Position numbers and translations under genes: made by a program. Of a stretch of 64,000 nt of DNA, positions 44,448 to 53,870 are shown piece by piece (the stretch's first letter is position 1; each line of letters begins with the position of its first letter). The stretch comes from Pseudarthrobacter sulfonivorans (GTDB taxonomy: Bacteria; Actinomycetota; Actinomycetes; Actinomycetales; Micrococcaceae): positions 4,979,758-5,043,757 of the forward strand of contig NZ_CP013747.1 in assembly GCF_001484605.1 (NCBI RefSeq), in the 5' to 3' direction. The notes under the pieces are model-generated. The model saw only the letters and a program-made list of their open reading frames with translations. It did not search any database and was not told the DNA's origin.

Positions 44448-47372
44448 TTAGGCGTCGAACTGCCGGCGTCCAATGGATCCTGGCCGAGCGCTTGATTTTG
44501 CAGCGATGTCCAGCGCTCGCTCCGCATGCGCTATAGCAGCCTCCAGAGGCAGTGCTATTCCTTGTTGCCAGTGTTGTTCGAACTCTTCGGGATCCATAGC
44601 TTTACGAGCACTACTGATAGCCTCTTTGAGCCAGATCTCTAAGAAGGGGAACGATGCAGCGGCGATTGAGGTGCGGAGATTTTCCGCCGCAGCCATCAAA
44701 ATGACCTGCTGCCGTATGTTCCCTTGGGCACCTGACACCTCTGCCGACATAAACATGGAGAAGGACAGGCCCCACAATGCGCCCAAGTCCCTGAAGTTGC
44801 GGAATCCCTCCAGCAGGAAGGAAATGGCCCTTGTCCGATCTCCGTCGTACCAATCAGTCGCACCAAGAACCAAGGTGGCCCAGCCTACGACTTCAGGGCC
44901 TCTAACGGACTCAGGAGTAGAGAGGAACTGGGTCGCTAAGAGCCGGGCACGCCCATAGTGACCACGAGAAAGCGCGACGGCCGCCAGGAAGATGTAAGCC
45001 CAGCCCTGAAGCCGTTCGTCGTGGGCAGCGAGGGCGTTCTCAAGGGACTCACCGAGGTAACTCTCCGCATCGGCTAATTCACCTGAGAACATAGAACAAA
45101 ATCCCAGGTACTGCAACGTTGATGCCAGGGCCGGACGATCACCTAATTGGCGTGCCAGACTTGCCGCTTCAATGCAAACCTCCTGCGCACGGACCAGATC
45201 TCCCTGAATGACCGCTAGGGTTGTCTCCCCAAGCAGGACTCGCACGCGAACCTCAGGCGAGATGCTGTTGCGAACCTCAAGTATTTGTCCCAACCAATAA
45301 CGACCTTCTCCATAATGACCGTGAAGGTTCCAGAACGGATAGAGGGAACCCGCAATCCGTCCGGCGGTTTCGAAATCTTCGGCCCTCATTGACCATTCCA
45401 AGGCAGCCCTCAGGTTATCGTGGTCCAGCTTTAGCAGACGCAGCCACATCTCCTGATGCGTTCCACGCAGCTGGGAGACGGCTTCCTCCGCGAGTGCCAG
45501 GAAATGCAACCTGTGGCGGTCCCGCATTCGTTGTAGTTCCCCGGCCGCTTGTAACTGTTCAAGGCCGAAGGCACGAAGGGTGTCCAGCATTCTGTATCGG
45601 CGGGGTGATCCTTCCCCGTCTTGGCCGTCTTCGCTATAGATCAGTGATTTATCGACAAGATGTGTCAGTGTTGTGACAAGGGATTCGCGTTCCCCAGCGT
45701 GATCTCGACATACTGATTCGGCCGCTTCCAGAGAAAATCCTCCGACAAAAACTGAAACATCGGCAAACAGTTTCCTCTCGGCGGGAATGAGTAAACCGTA
45801 GCTCCAGTCCACCGCCGCGCGCAGCGTTTGATGCCGTGCAATGTGACCATGCGCCGATCGTTGAAGTAGTTCAAAACGATTGTCGAGGCGTGTGACTATC
45901 TGGGAAACATCCAAAGCATTGACAAGTGCGGCGGCGAGCTCAATTGCCAGTGGCAGACCATCGAGTACTTGGCAGATCTGGGAAACTGCGCCCTTATTGG
46001 CATCGACCAAGCGAAACCCGGGCCGAACGGCCGACGCCCGTTCCACCAACAGTCGCACCGCGTCATAGTCCATCATGGCTGAGACATCGGCTACCTCGGC
46101 GCCGGGTATCGGCAAACCGGTTACCACACGGAGCGTTTCCTCCGGTAAATCCAGCCGCTCCTGGCTGGTCGTCAAGATGGTCAGCTGATCACAGCTTCGC
46201 AGAAGCCCGTGGACAAGCGATGCAACCTCGTCAACGAGGTATTCGCAGTTGTCCATCACTAGTAGCATCTTGCCGGAGTCTAGGAAATCCCCAATTACCG
46301 TTTCAAGAGGAAGAGCAGGATGGTCGCTTAGACCAAGCGCCGCCGCAACCGTCTGCACCGTTATCCCTGGTTGGTGCAGTGGCGGGAGTTCGACTACCCA
46401 GACACCACCCGGAAAGTGCCCCAATGCTTCCCTCGCGACCTCAATTGCCAGCCGACTCTTTCCCGAGCCTCCGCTGCCGAGGAGTGTAACCAGAGAGTGT
46501 TTTAGAACCAGCGCCTGAATTTCCGTCTTTTCCCGCTGGCGGCCAATGAATGGGGATGGCTGCATCGGGAGGTTGTGAGGCGTGTCAGTGAGGCGTGATC
46601 CAGCCGCGGCGACCGGTGGCTCGAGATCGGGATCCTGCTTGAGAATCTGGAGATAGAGCTGTTGAAGCGCTTTACCTGGGTCGATTCCCAGCTGCTCCGA
46701 GAGCAACTGCTGTACTTTCTTGTACGTCTCCAGCGCTTCACCCTGCCGTCCGGCTCGGTACTGTGCGAGGATGAGCTGCCGCCATAGCCCTTCCCGGAGG
46801 GGATATCTTGTGATTAGAGGGGGAATGCCTGTCAGGACTTCGTTCTCTTTACCCAACGCAAGCGCAGCAGCGAAACGATCTTCATGCGCCTCGAGATAGA
46901 GGGTTGTGAGATGGGATATCAGTGGTTCGGTAAAGGGCTGATCCTCAAACTCCTTGTAAGGCGTGCCTCTCCATAACGCCAGCGCATCTCGCAGGACTCG
47001 ATATGCCGTCGAGTAGTCTTGGTGGGCCATAGCACGGCGACCCTCATTTACGAGTCCGTCGAAAACAAGGGAATCAAGCTCCTTGGGCCCGATTCTCAGT
47101 TCATAGCCGGATGTGTGAGTAACTATGCCGGAATACGGCGTCGCTGAACCTGTACTCAGCGACCGGCGCAATTCGGACACCCTTACATGTAAAAGGGATC
47201 GAGCATTGTGGGGTGGAGATTCTCCCCATAGAGCGCTAAGGAGGAAATCCGTCGATACTTGCTCCCCGCAGTTCGCGATCAGGACAGCTAAGAGGAATCG
47301 CAGTCGCGGCCCAATCGAGAGGAGCGAACCAGAGTCGTGGACTTCCAAGCTGCCCAGAATTCGAAACTCCAT
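44448..47372 (-). CDS. AfsR/SARP-family transcriptional regulator (BTAD, NB-ARC, TPR), intact
   Basis: 974 residues. Residues 1-~95 are the OmpR-like winged helix of SARP regulators (MEFRILGSLEV, RLRFLLAVLIANCGEQVST). Residues ~100-245 are the BTAD domain (LREGLWRQLILAQYRAGRQG, LGIDPGKALQQLYLQIL). An NB-ARC ATPase follows with Walker A LLGSGGSGKSRLAIEVA and Walker B LLVMDNCEYL, then LDGLPLAIELAAALV. The C-terminal ~450 residues are TPR-like repeats. AfsR-type proteins activate transcription after ATP binding. AGGGG lies 6 bases before the ATG. It lacks the leader seen beside the broken paralogues, so its target may be elsewhere. Confidence 0.9.
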   Translation of the reverse strand: MEFRILGSLEVHDSGSLLSIGPRLRFLLAVLIANCGEQVSTDFLLSALWGESPPHNARSLLHVRVSELRRSLSTGSATPYSGIVTHTSGYELRIGPKELDSLVFDGLVNEGRRAMAHQDYSTAYRVLRDALALWRGTPYKEFEDQPFTEPLISHLTTLYLEAHEDRFAAALALGKENEVLTGIPPLITRYPLREGLWRQLILAQYRAGRQGEALETYKKVQQLLSEQLGIDPGKALQQLYLQILKQDPDLEPPVAAAGSRLTDTPHNLPMQPSPFIGRQREKTEIQALVLKHSLVTLLGSGGSGKSRLAIEVAREALGHFPGGVWVVELPPLHQPGITVQTVAAALGLSDHPALPLETVIGDFLDSGKMLLVMDNCEYLVDEVASLVHGLLRSCDQLTILTTSQERLDLPEETLRVVTGLPIPGAEVADVSAMMDYDAVRLLVERASAVRPGFRLVDANKGAVSQICQVLDGLPLAIELAAALVNALDVSQIVTRLDNRFELLQRSAHGHIARHQTLRAAVDWSYGLLIPAERKLFADVSVFVGGFSLEAAESVCRDHAGERESLVTTLTHLVDKSLIYSEDGQDGEGSPRRYRMLDTLRAFGLEQLQAAGELQRMRDRHRLHFLALAEEAVSQLRGTHQEMWLRLLKLDHDNLRAALEWSMRAEDFETAGRIAGSLYPFWNLHGHYGEGRYWLGQILEVRNSISPEVRVRVLLGETTLAVIQGDLVRAQEVCIEAASLARQLGDRPALASTLQYLGFCSMFSGELADAESYLGESLENALAAHDERLQGWAYIFLAAVALSRGHYGRARLLATQFLSTPESVRGPEVVGWATLVLGATDWYDGDRTRAISFLLEGFRNFRDLGALWGLSFSMFMSAEVSGAQGNIRQQVILMAAAENLRTSIAAASFPFLEIWLKEAISSARKAMDPEEFEQHWQQGIALPLEAAIAHAERALDIAAKSSARPGSIGRRQFDA

Positions 47373-47822
47373 TGCCCACCCCTAGCGAACTTCGCCATGC
47401 CGCCCTAGAACCTGATCCTAGCCTCCAGCCTAGGTCGAGCCTTAAGTAGGCAACTGTAGATTACACATACATTTTGCGCCTATAGCAGCGCTAGACAAGG
47501 TCTATGCGACCCTACTCGTGGACGGTTCAACATGCACGGGTACATGCAAGTCGTAGCTAACGCCACTCACAAGCCACCATGGACCCGTTGTAGTGAACCA
47601 CGCTCTTTCGATTCCGGAAGAAGAACGACTCGGCGGTCGATGTCCCAGCCCGTACCGTGCCTGGACTCAGCCCTTAGAAGGGTCAGTCTTCCCGAGGACG
47701 GCGTCTGTCCGACATGCCGCAGCAACTCATAAGACACTGTGTTGACTTCGAAATACGAGTGACGAACAGGCGAATAGTTCCCTTCCCTTCCCGCGGCACG
47801 TGTCGGCGTGCGCACCCGACCG
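47373..47822. promoter_or_regulatory. Upstream region of the AfsR-type gene; no gene
   Basis: The stretch contains AT-rich DNA (47,455-47,480) that could hold the AfsR promoter, and the small dyad CTAGCCTCCAGCCTAG at 47,419. The shared leader is not present here. No gene or terminator recognised. Confidence 0.4.
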
Positions 47823-48212
47823 TCATTCGTCTGGTTCGTAGTTTGATTCGAACCTGTCGGCGGTCACGGCGTACCCATCGGTGCCGTCTTCGTTGTTGAA
47901 GACGACGAAGTCGCCCCTGTTGTAGTAGGTGCGGCCTTCCTTAGTGGTCACACTGCCGGCTTCCTGGGCAACTTCTGCCCAGACCGGGGTAGATTTCACA
48001 TAGGCACCACGGCGGATCTGGCGGTAGGTGGCGGTGAAGACGTCCGCGTCGACGGTGTGGATGTCGCCGTCGTCGTCCACCAGCCAGTCCCCGGGTTTGC
48101 ACTGCTGTTCTCCGCCCCACTTGCGGTAGCTGAACCCCTCCGTGTCCAGGCACAGTGGGACGGCGACCACGTACTGGCCCGGTCGGCGCCGGTAGCGGCG
48201 GAGCTCACTCAC
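47823..48212 (-). CDS. Small repeat protein paired with the patatin
   Basis: 129 residues from GTG 48,212, chosen because AAGGAA lies about 7 bases before it; the longer frame runs back into the patatin gene. The protein has two copies of a ~35-residue motif, PGDWLVDDDGDIHTVDADVF..TY and RGDFVVFNNEDGTDGYAVTADRF..NY. I have seen the GD(Y/W)LV...F..TY pattern as a small domain next to diverse enzymes, but I know no function. It starts 16 bases after the patatin stop, so the two are surely co-transcribed. Confidence 0.65.
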   Translation of the reverse strand: MSELRRYRRRPGQYVVAVPLCLDTEGFSYRKWGGEQQCKPGDWLVDDDGDIHTVDADVFTATYRQIRRGAYVKSTPVWAEVAQEAGSVTTKEGRTYYNRGDFVVFNNEDGTDGYAVTADRFESNYEPDE

Positions 48213-48228
48213 AAGCGGTTCCTTCCAT

Positions 48229-49398
48229 TCAGGTGTCCGGCAAGTCAAATACGGTGCCAAAATCACTGGCCAGCACATCCCGCGCCCCGGCCAGGATGCC
48301 CAGCCTGTGGAGTGTCTGCATATTCCCCGGGGCGTCCATGGCACTCAGCGAGGTGACGGTGTCCATTGTGGCAAGGGTTCCGTCCAAGGCGCGGACACTC
48401 TCCGGACGAAGGTCCACGTTATAACGCAGGTAACTCATCAATGGGGCACCGTTTAGGAGATCGCCGGCCAGCTCCCCCAGTTCCCGGTCGATCATCCTGG
48501 CGGTGGGGCTGGAGGACATCCACTGCAGCATTGTCTCCTGCAGCACGGCGCAGTCCTGCATCACAGACTTCAGCGCTCGCAGGGCGTGGCTTGCCGTCAG
48601 TTTTGCGTTACTGACGGCAGGATCCGCCGCGCCTGTGCCGACCGATACAAGCAGCAGCCTCTCGGCACCGGTCTCCCAATCCACGCGGTAGCCCTTTAAA
48701 GAGGCGTACATGAGCGCCTGCAGGGCAGGATTGTTGAAGGGACTGACACCACCGTCCACGAAACTGCCGGTCACAGGGCTCAGATTGGGACCGCCACTGA
48801 TGGTGATGGTTTCCGGTTCGAAATAATACGGAGCGGCCGTGGAAGCCCTGACAACCTGCCAGAGTGGATAGTCCCCGTTACCCATCCTGCCGTTGGCGCC
48901 AGCAACGAAATACCAACTGTGCGGGTTGTTGCTCACCGGCCACGGACTGCCGCTGTCCAGGCGTTTGATGACCACCAGCAATCCCGTCAGCAGCTCGGGA
49001 CCCCCCAGAGTGGTGTCCGCACCGAAGACGTCCTTCAGTTCCGCAACCAGCGCCTGCTCGTCGTACCTCGCGCGGAGGCGAACTTGGCGGAACAGGCTTT
49101 TTTTAAACACCCGCCGCCCGAGGCTGAAATACATGTGCCTGATTTCGCCGACGCTCCAGCCTTGGGCAAGAGCTGCTGCGATGATCGCCCCGCTGGAAGT
49201 GCCAGCAATCAGATCGAAGTAGTGGCAAAGACGAAAGCCGTCCCCGCGGTCATGGCGTTCCCGCAACACGTCTTCAATCTTTTCCAGAATGCCGAGGCTC
49301 AAAATGCCGCGCAACCCGCCGCCGTCGAGTGCAAGAATGCGCTTGGGTGTGCCATCACGGCGGAAATGCTCGTCCCGGGTCAGAATACGATAGGGCAT
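48229..49398 (-). CDS. Patatin-like phospholipase
   Basis: 389 residues. The oxyanion-hole motif is LALDGGGLRG (~residues 23-31), the Ser nucleophile is in GTSSG (Ser68), and the catalytic Asp is in FVDGG near residue 193. Such enzymes cut acyl chains from membrane lipids. In some antiphage systems (CapV of CBASS) a patatin is the killing effector, but no nucleotide cyclase gene is seen nearby, so that role is only a possibility. It forms a two-gene operon with the downstream 129-residue protein. Confidence 0.85.
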   Translation of the reverse strand: MPYRILTRDEHFRRDGTPKRILALDGGGLRGILSLGILEKIEDVLRERHDRGDGFRLCHYFDLIAGTSSGAIIAAALAQGWSVGEIRHMYFSLGRRVFKKSLFRQVRLRARYDEQALVAELKDVFGADTTLGGPELLTGLLVVIKRLDSGSPWPVSNNPHSWYFVAGANGRMGNGDYPLWQVVRASTAAPYYFEPETITISGGPNLSPVTGSFVDGGVSPFNNPALQALMYASLKGYRVDWETGAERLLLVSVGTGAADPAVSNAKLTASHALRALKSVMQDCAVLQETMLQWMSSSPTARMIDRELGELAGDLLNGAPLMSYLRYNVDLRPESVRALDGTLATMDTVTSLSAMDAPGNMQTLHRLGILAGARDVLASDFGTVFDLPDT

Positions 49399-49789
49399 AG
49401 GACGACTCTTCTCATGTTGAGCTGTGTAACACCATGCTAGCCGGACACGGTTTGCTGGTCAGGGCCCGGGCTCGACCAACGGACGGAAACCGTCGTCAGG
49501 CCTCGGTCTGTCGGTTAGCGAACCTGGCCAAGCACAGCGAAGCCAGGCCTAGATCGCGCCAATGCGTCCCAGAGCTCACGGGGATCGAATCCTGTAAAGG
49601 AGTCGGACTTGGTACTTGACGTAGCCTGCGATGCTCGTCTCAACGCCGCCCGTGGGTGAGAAGACAAGTTCTTCCTCTTGGCCTCAGGGCTGTGATGTCT
49701 CGCTGCCCTGACTGTTCTCCCACGCACGGCAAGACGAGCGTCAATAGCCGACGCTCCGCAGCTGCTTGGGCGCCCGTACGGACACCTTC
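49399..49789. other. No gene recognised upstream of the patatin
   Basis: This holds the presumed patatin promoter and unrecognised sequence. Frames on either strand are short and without motifs. Confidence 0.4.
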
Positions 49790-49922
49790 GGGAAGGCGTC
49801 GGTTCAATAAGCCCGTCCGGGCCGACGAGTTCGATTCCCCAATCTGTGGCGCGGGCCAGGAACTGCTGCGCCAGCCCATGCGGATCCCCATCAGTCGCCA
49901 TGGGATCCATTATTTCGATCAT
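49790..49922 (-). pseudogene. IS256-type transposase, N-terminal fragment
   Basis: From ATG 49,922 the frame reads HGLAQQFLARATDWGIELVG then PDGLI. IS256/Mutator transposases start with a similar L...L..A...G..LVGPGGLL stretch. After that the text is scrambled and no catalytic motif remains. Confidence 0.5.
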
Positions 49923-50249
49923 GATCAGTCCTCCCTGCCAGGCACCCCGCCCGGCGTGTCAGACCAAACTTCTGAATCCACCGTTATTCAGACATTCCGG
50001 CCAACGTACGTATCTGGGGGCCCCTACCATTGCCCGAAAGGGCCGGCTGGCCGGGTTCGAGCTCCTCCAAGCGGAACGGTTACGACTCCCCGTGACGTCA
50101 AGGTCAGGCCTAAAGCAGCGATCGTAAGGGTTGCCTGGGGGAAACGGCTGGCTGGGCAGGCGCGGCTGCGATGACCCGCCGGCGGCTCTACTTTGCCCCC
50201 GGATACCCCTACCCGCGCCAACCACAGCCAGCGCACCTCATTTTCGGAC

Positions 50250-50505
50250 TAGCGTCATACTGGCTCCTTCTGATTCTCAGGCAACATTGGTTGGTCGTTC
50301 ACCTATTCATGCCGTGGGGTTGTCGTGTTGACATGACCTGGAGGAGAAGCGGTGACACCTCGCCTCGTGACGGTTTGATCGGCTGCCCAACTGCCCATCT
50401 CGTTAGTCCCTTCCGCTGCTCGTCCGTTTCCAATTACACGTATCCATGTTCTGCATCGACGATTCTGACATAACCTGCGCGGGGAGACCGGGCGCGGAAG
50501 CCTGT
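50250..50505 (-). repeat. Inverted third copy of part of the border repeat
   Basis: On the reverse strand this matches the border copies. CACCTATTCATGCC at 50,319 and the GACATGACC motif correspond to the third GGTCATGTC unit of the left copy. 50,345-50,505 corresponds to 57,365-57,510 of the right copy, including GACGGTTTGATCGGCTGCCC. The ~200 bases with the dyad are missing between them. It ends at the start of the integrase remnant. Confidence 0.7.
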
Positions 50506-51185
50506 CGTGGCCGCGGCGAGGGGGCCGTCGTTGGCACGATGCACACGTATCAGACCATGCTGAAGCTGCACATCGCCGACGTCATCGGGCATATTTCCGT
50601 GGACAAGCTTGATTACCGGCACCTTACGTATTGGATCAAGGCGATGCAGACAAAGGGCCGGTCCGCCAACACCATCAAGAACCACCATGGCCTGATCTTC
50701 TCGGCGATTGAGACGGCCGTCCGGCTCGGCTACCGGAAAGATAATCCGTGCCGAGGGGTTCAGCTCCGGTCAGGCGAAAACGCAGAGAATGAGACCAGGT
50801 TCCTGACGCACGCTGAATTCGGTCTGATTCTGGAGGGCATGGGGGAGAGGTACAAGGCGTTCACTGAATTCTTGGTCATGACGGCACCCGATTCGGTGAA
50901 GCGACCGCCGTGACCGTGGCGGACGTGGACCTGACGTCCAAACCGGCCATCATGCGGATCAACAAGGCCCGGAAGCGGGGCATTGATTCCGAGCATTACA
51001 TCGGAGCGACCAAGACAGATTCCGGAAAGAGGACGGTTTCGCTAGATCCGCGTTTAGTGGAAGTTCTGATTAATCCCGCGGCCAGGAAAGCCATTCAGCT
51101 CTTCGACCCGACATTCCCATCCACCCAAGCACCAGGAACCATCATGACACCACCCTCTGCATCGTCGCTTCTGTCCTCGCCCTAG
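50506..51185 (+). pseudogene. Tyrosine recombinase (phage-type integrase) remnant, frameshifted and truncated
   Basis: The first frame gives the core-binding domain (TYQTMLKLHIADVIGHISVD, ANTIKNHHGLIFSAIETAVR) and the start of the catalytic domain (RFLTHAEFGLILEGMGERYK). At about 50,882-50,893 the text ACGGCACCC should be ACGGGCACCC to continue as TGTRFGEATAVTVADVDL, which has the catalytic Arg. The second frame continues to 51,185 (KTDSGKRTVSLD). The His-x-x-Arg and Tyr parts are absent, so it is dead whatever the frameshift is. Confidence 0.85.
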
Positions 51186-51367
51186 TCGGTACTAGCAGGG
51201 ATATTGCACCCCGCACGAGGCCCAGCAGGCGGGCATATGCGAGGCGATCCGCAGCTCGCGAATTAAGTATCGCCCTGGGTTCTTGACCCGGTGGCGGTGG
51301 GCGTTTGCCGCTCCGATCGGCGTGTGTCATCATCTACTTGGGTCTGATTCTATTAATGTAGCGTTCA

Positions 51368-52249
51368 TTAATGTGGTGGTCGCCGATCGTCACAAGCTTC
51401 GGAGATCAGAATTATGGCGGCGGCTACGGGGCCGATGCCCGGGATCTCATCCAGGCGCTCCGCCGCCACCGCGAAAGGGGCCAACTGCACCTCGATCTGT
51501 TCATCGACCGCGGCGATATCGGCGTCGATCCCGTCGATCCTGGCCAGCATCCGTGACAGCAGGAAGCGGTGGTGATCATCAAAGTGGCCCGTGAACGCTT
51601 CCTCGAGTTCGGTGATCTTCCTGCGCATGCTTGATCTCGCCAACTGCGCGAGCACTTTCGGGTTCTGTTCGCCGGCCATAAGCGCCGCCATCATCTCCCG
51701 GCCGGAGACCCCGAAAATGTCCGAGGCCACGACGGAGAGTTTGATGCAGGCGTCCTCGAGGAGTTTTTCGACCCGGTTCTTCTCCGCCGTCCGCTTCCCT
51801 ACGAGATCGATCCGGTACCGGGTCAGGTCCCGCAGCCGCCGGATCGGGGCAGGCGGGACGAAACTGGGCCGCAGCATCTGCCGTTCGGCGACTTTGCACA
51901 GCCACACGGAATCGAGCACGTCGGTTTTGGGACGTCCCGGCAGATGCCTGACGTCGCGCGCGTTGACCAGCCACGGTTGGAGCCCGTGCGCTTCGAGGAG
52001 GTAGAACACGGGCTTCCAGTACTCGGACGTCGCCTCCATCACCACGCGCTCGATACCGAGATCGACCAGATGATTGGCCAACTCGGTCAACGAACGGGTC
52101 ATCGTTGAATGCGTAGACACCTCCTGCAACCGCTTCTTCGGGTTCCCCTCCGGAGGGACCCGGACACAACACACGAGTTCGGCTTTGCCGATATCCAGGG
52201 CCGCGACCCTGGCAATGATCTGTTCCTCATCCTGGGATTCGGACAGCAT
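51368..52249 (-). CDS. IS110-family transposase, C-terminally truncated
   Basis: 293 residues against ~400 for the family. The N-terminal DEDD RuvC-like domain is present (ARVAALDIGKAELVCCVRVP, VVMEATSEYWKPVFYLLEAH, GRPKTDVLDSVWLCKVAE). The C-terminal Transposase_20 domain begins at LDEIPGIGPVAAAIILISEA and then ends abruptly in unrelated residues at 51,368. The catalytic Ser of the missing domain is lost, so this copy is probably inactive. Confidence 0.85.
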   Translation of the reverse strand: MLSESQDEEQIIARVAALDIGKAELVCCVRVPPEGNPKKRLQEVSTHSTMTRSLTELANHLVDLGIERVVMEATSEYWKPVFYLLEAHGLQPWLVNARDVRHLPGRPKTDVLDSVWLCKVAERQMLRPSFVPPAPIRRLRDLTRYRIDLVGKRTAEKNRVEKLLEDACIKLSVVASDIFGVSGREMMAALMAGEQNPKVLAQLARSSMRRKITELEEAFTGHFDDHHRFLLSRMLARIDGIDADIAAVDEQIEVQLAPFAVAAERLDEIPGIGPVAAAIILISEACDDRRPPH

Positions 52250-52439
52250 GGCCTACTCATCTCCTCACGACGCACCCCGCTAATAGAAAAGCGGCCGCCC
52301 GTGGGGATCACCGGGAAAAATCGGAATCTAGTCCTCGTTCTCGGCAAACGAAACAGTGAAGGGCCCACAGCGATCCCCAGCTAGATCACGGCCTGAATGA
52401 ACCATAGAACCACGGCGTCGGCAGGCGACCACGGGAACA

Positions 52440-52730
52440 TTTTCAGCCCGGAACGGGCGTCCCGCAAGGGACACAAAGGCTAGATCGGACACGTGCTCCC
52501 CGCCGCCGGGGCCCTCGAGCCTGAACCAGGCGACGCGCATGCCGGCTTCGACGGCCTGTTGGCCGAGGGCTTCGAGGAAGAAGGTTTTCCCGGTGCCGGA
52601 GGGTCCGCATACGACGAGGTTTCCCCTCGGTTGATCCATTTGACTCCCCGCTCGTCACATAACTGCCAGATCCCGAAATCTCTCACAGGCAGGATACGAA
52701 CTAATCCCAGATCGTTCTGCTGTGAAGCTG
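52440..52730 (-). pseudogene. IS21 istB fragment with frameshift
   Basis: Minus strand: VRDFGIWQLCDERGVKWINRG, then a shift, then NLVVCGPSGTGKTFFLEALG and AVEAGMRVAWFRLE. This is the IstB region around Walker A. Both ends are cut and unrelated sequence follows. Confidence 0.75.
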
Positions 52731-52769
52731 GGCGGGGCTTGGGAATGACGTCGGACGCCGTTACAAAGG

Positions 52770-52915
52770 ATCTGAAGAAGGACTGAAGCTTTCGTGAAGG
52801 CCGCTCGAGCTCCTCAGGCCGGGCTCGCTCTGTGAGCCTCAATTCACCTTCAGGCACCCCGGCTGTGCTCCGCCCGGTACTTCTTAAATAAGTTGCGCAA
52901 GGTCTCGGCACTGAC
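52770..52915 (-). pseudogene. IS3-type orfA fragment
   Basis: The minus strand reads SAETLRNLFKKYRAEHS and, in another frame, ERARPEELERPSRKL. This resembles the helix-turn-helix end and leucine-zipper start of IS3 orfA proteins (E..R..ELER...EL pattern). Very short and frameshifted. Confidence 0.45.
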
Positions 52916-53222
52916 CATCCGCTGGCAGTCGCTACGCCGTGTTGGCGGCGATACCGTGAATGTCTCGTACGGCCGTCACACGACCAGCCGCATTTCCAAG
53001 AGCAGGCCTCGCAAACGATTATTTGCAAGAAGACCCCTCATAGCTTCATGCAGAAAATCCAAAGAATGTGCGAAGGTCCCCACGCTAGATTTAGTTCATC
53101 AGCTCAATAAGCGCCGAAACCCGCACAGCAGTATCGATTATGGAGCTAGATAGGCAAAGCAATATAACAAGCAGTTGCTATAACAAATCTAAATCATCAT
53201 TCGCAAAGATAAGGCTAAAATA
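52916..53222. other. No gene recognised; AT-rich upstream region
   Basis: GC falls sharply after 53,150 (many A/T-runs before 53,223), which probably includes the promoter of the secreted protein gene. Confidence 0.4.
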
Positions 53223-53711
53223 ATGCATATCCATCGTATACTTGCTAATCGCAAAACCAAACGATCCTCGGTCCTTGGCGCGGCTGCAGCTCTCGCAGTG
53301 GCGACAATCGTCCCTCTATCTTTGGCCACACCGGCTCAGGCCCTGACGAGGAATGGCTGCACAGTAACGCCGGAGAAGCCGCGATTTGTCGGATTTGACG
53401 TGCCAACGGGCAAGAAACTGATTGACTATCCGCTGACCGTGACATGCCCTAAGGGGGTAACAATCCGGATCATTCAAGATTTGTGGGAAGATGACCCGTT
53501 CTACAACGACCATAACGGGCGCTTTACTCACGATCGTTCATTCTTGATTGCAGGTGGAACTGTGACGGTTCACAATGTGCAGAAGCTAGTCGACACAGAG
53601 AGTGGCGAGGAGGCAGTTTTCCACAGTATGTCATTTAAGGTGACGAGTGGAACCATTACGAGCGGCACGTCGGGCGGGCAAAACAGCGCCAACCTATACA
53701 TTTACGACTAA
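53223..53711 (+). CDS. Secreted hypothetical protein
   Basis: 162 residues. A basic start is followed by a clear signal peptide (GAAAALAVATIVPLSLATPA, then QAL). The mature ~115 residues have two Cys (NGCTVTPEKP and VTCPKGV) and read as a small all-beta protein. Codon use and GC are lower than in the catabolic genes. I recognise no family. AAGG lies about 9 bases before the ATG. A strong terminator follows. Confidence 0.7.
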   Translation: MHIHRILANRKTKRSSVLGAAAALAVATIVPLSLATPAQALTRNGCTVTPEKPRFVGFDVPTGKKLIDYPLTVTCPKGVTIRIIQDLWEDDPFYNDHNGRFTHDRSFLIAGGTVTVHNVQKLVDTESGEEAVFHSMSFKVTSGTITSGTSGGQNSANLYIYD

Positions 53712-53743
53712 GGCAGCGACCCCCGATTTTTCTGATGTGGAAA

Positions 53744-53777
53744 ACGGGAGCTGGGCTCGGGAGAGCCCAGCTCCCGT
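53744..53777 (+). terminator. Strong terminator after the secreted protein gene
   Basis: A perfect 15-bp stem (ACGGGAGCTGGGCTC and its complement) with a GGGA loop, preceded by CCCGATTTTTCTGATG. It starts 33 bases after the stop codon. Confidence 0.75.
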
Positions 53778-53870
53778 CACGTTGTACGCCCAGCATCGGC
53801 ATTTGCTTGGAGGTGTGAGTCCTCTGAAGGAGAAGGTGGTTTAACTTCTAGCCAATGGCAACTGCGTCAT

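Noticed and set aside
48229..49398. CBASS system around the patatin
   Set aside because: No CD-NTase or other CBASS gene is present in the flanking sequence.
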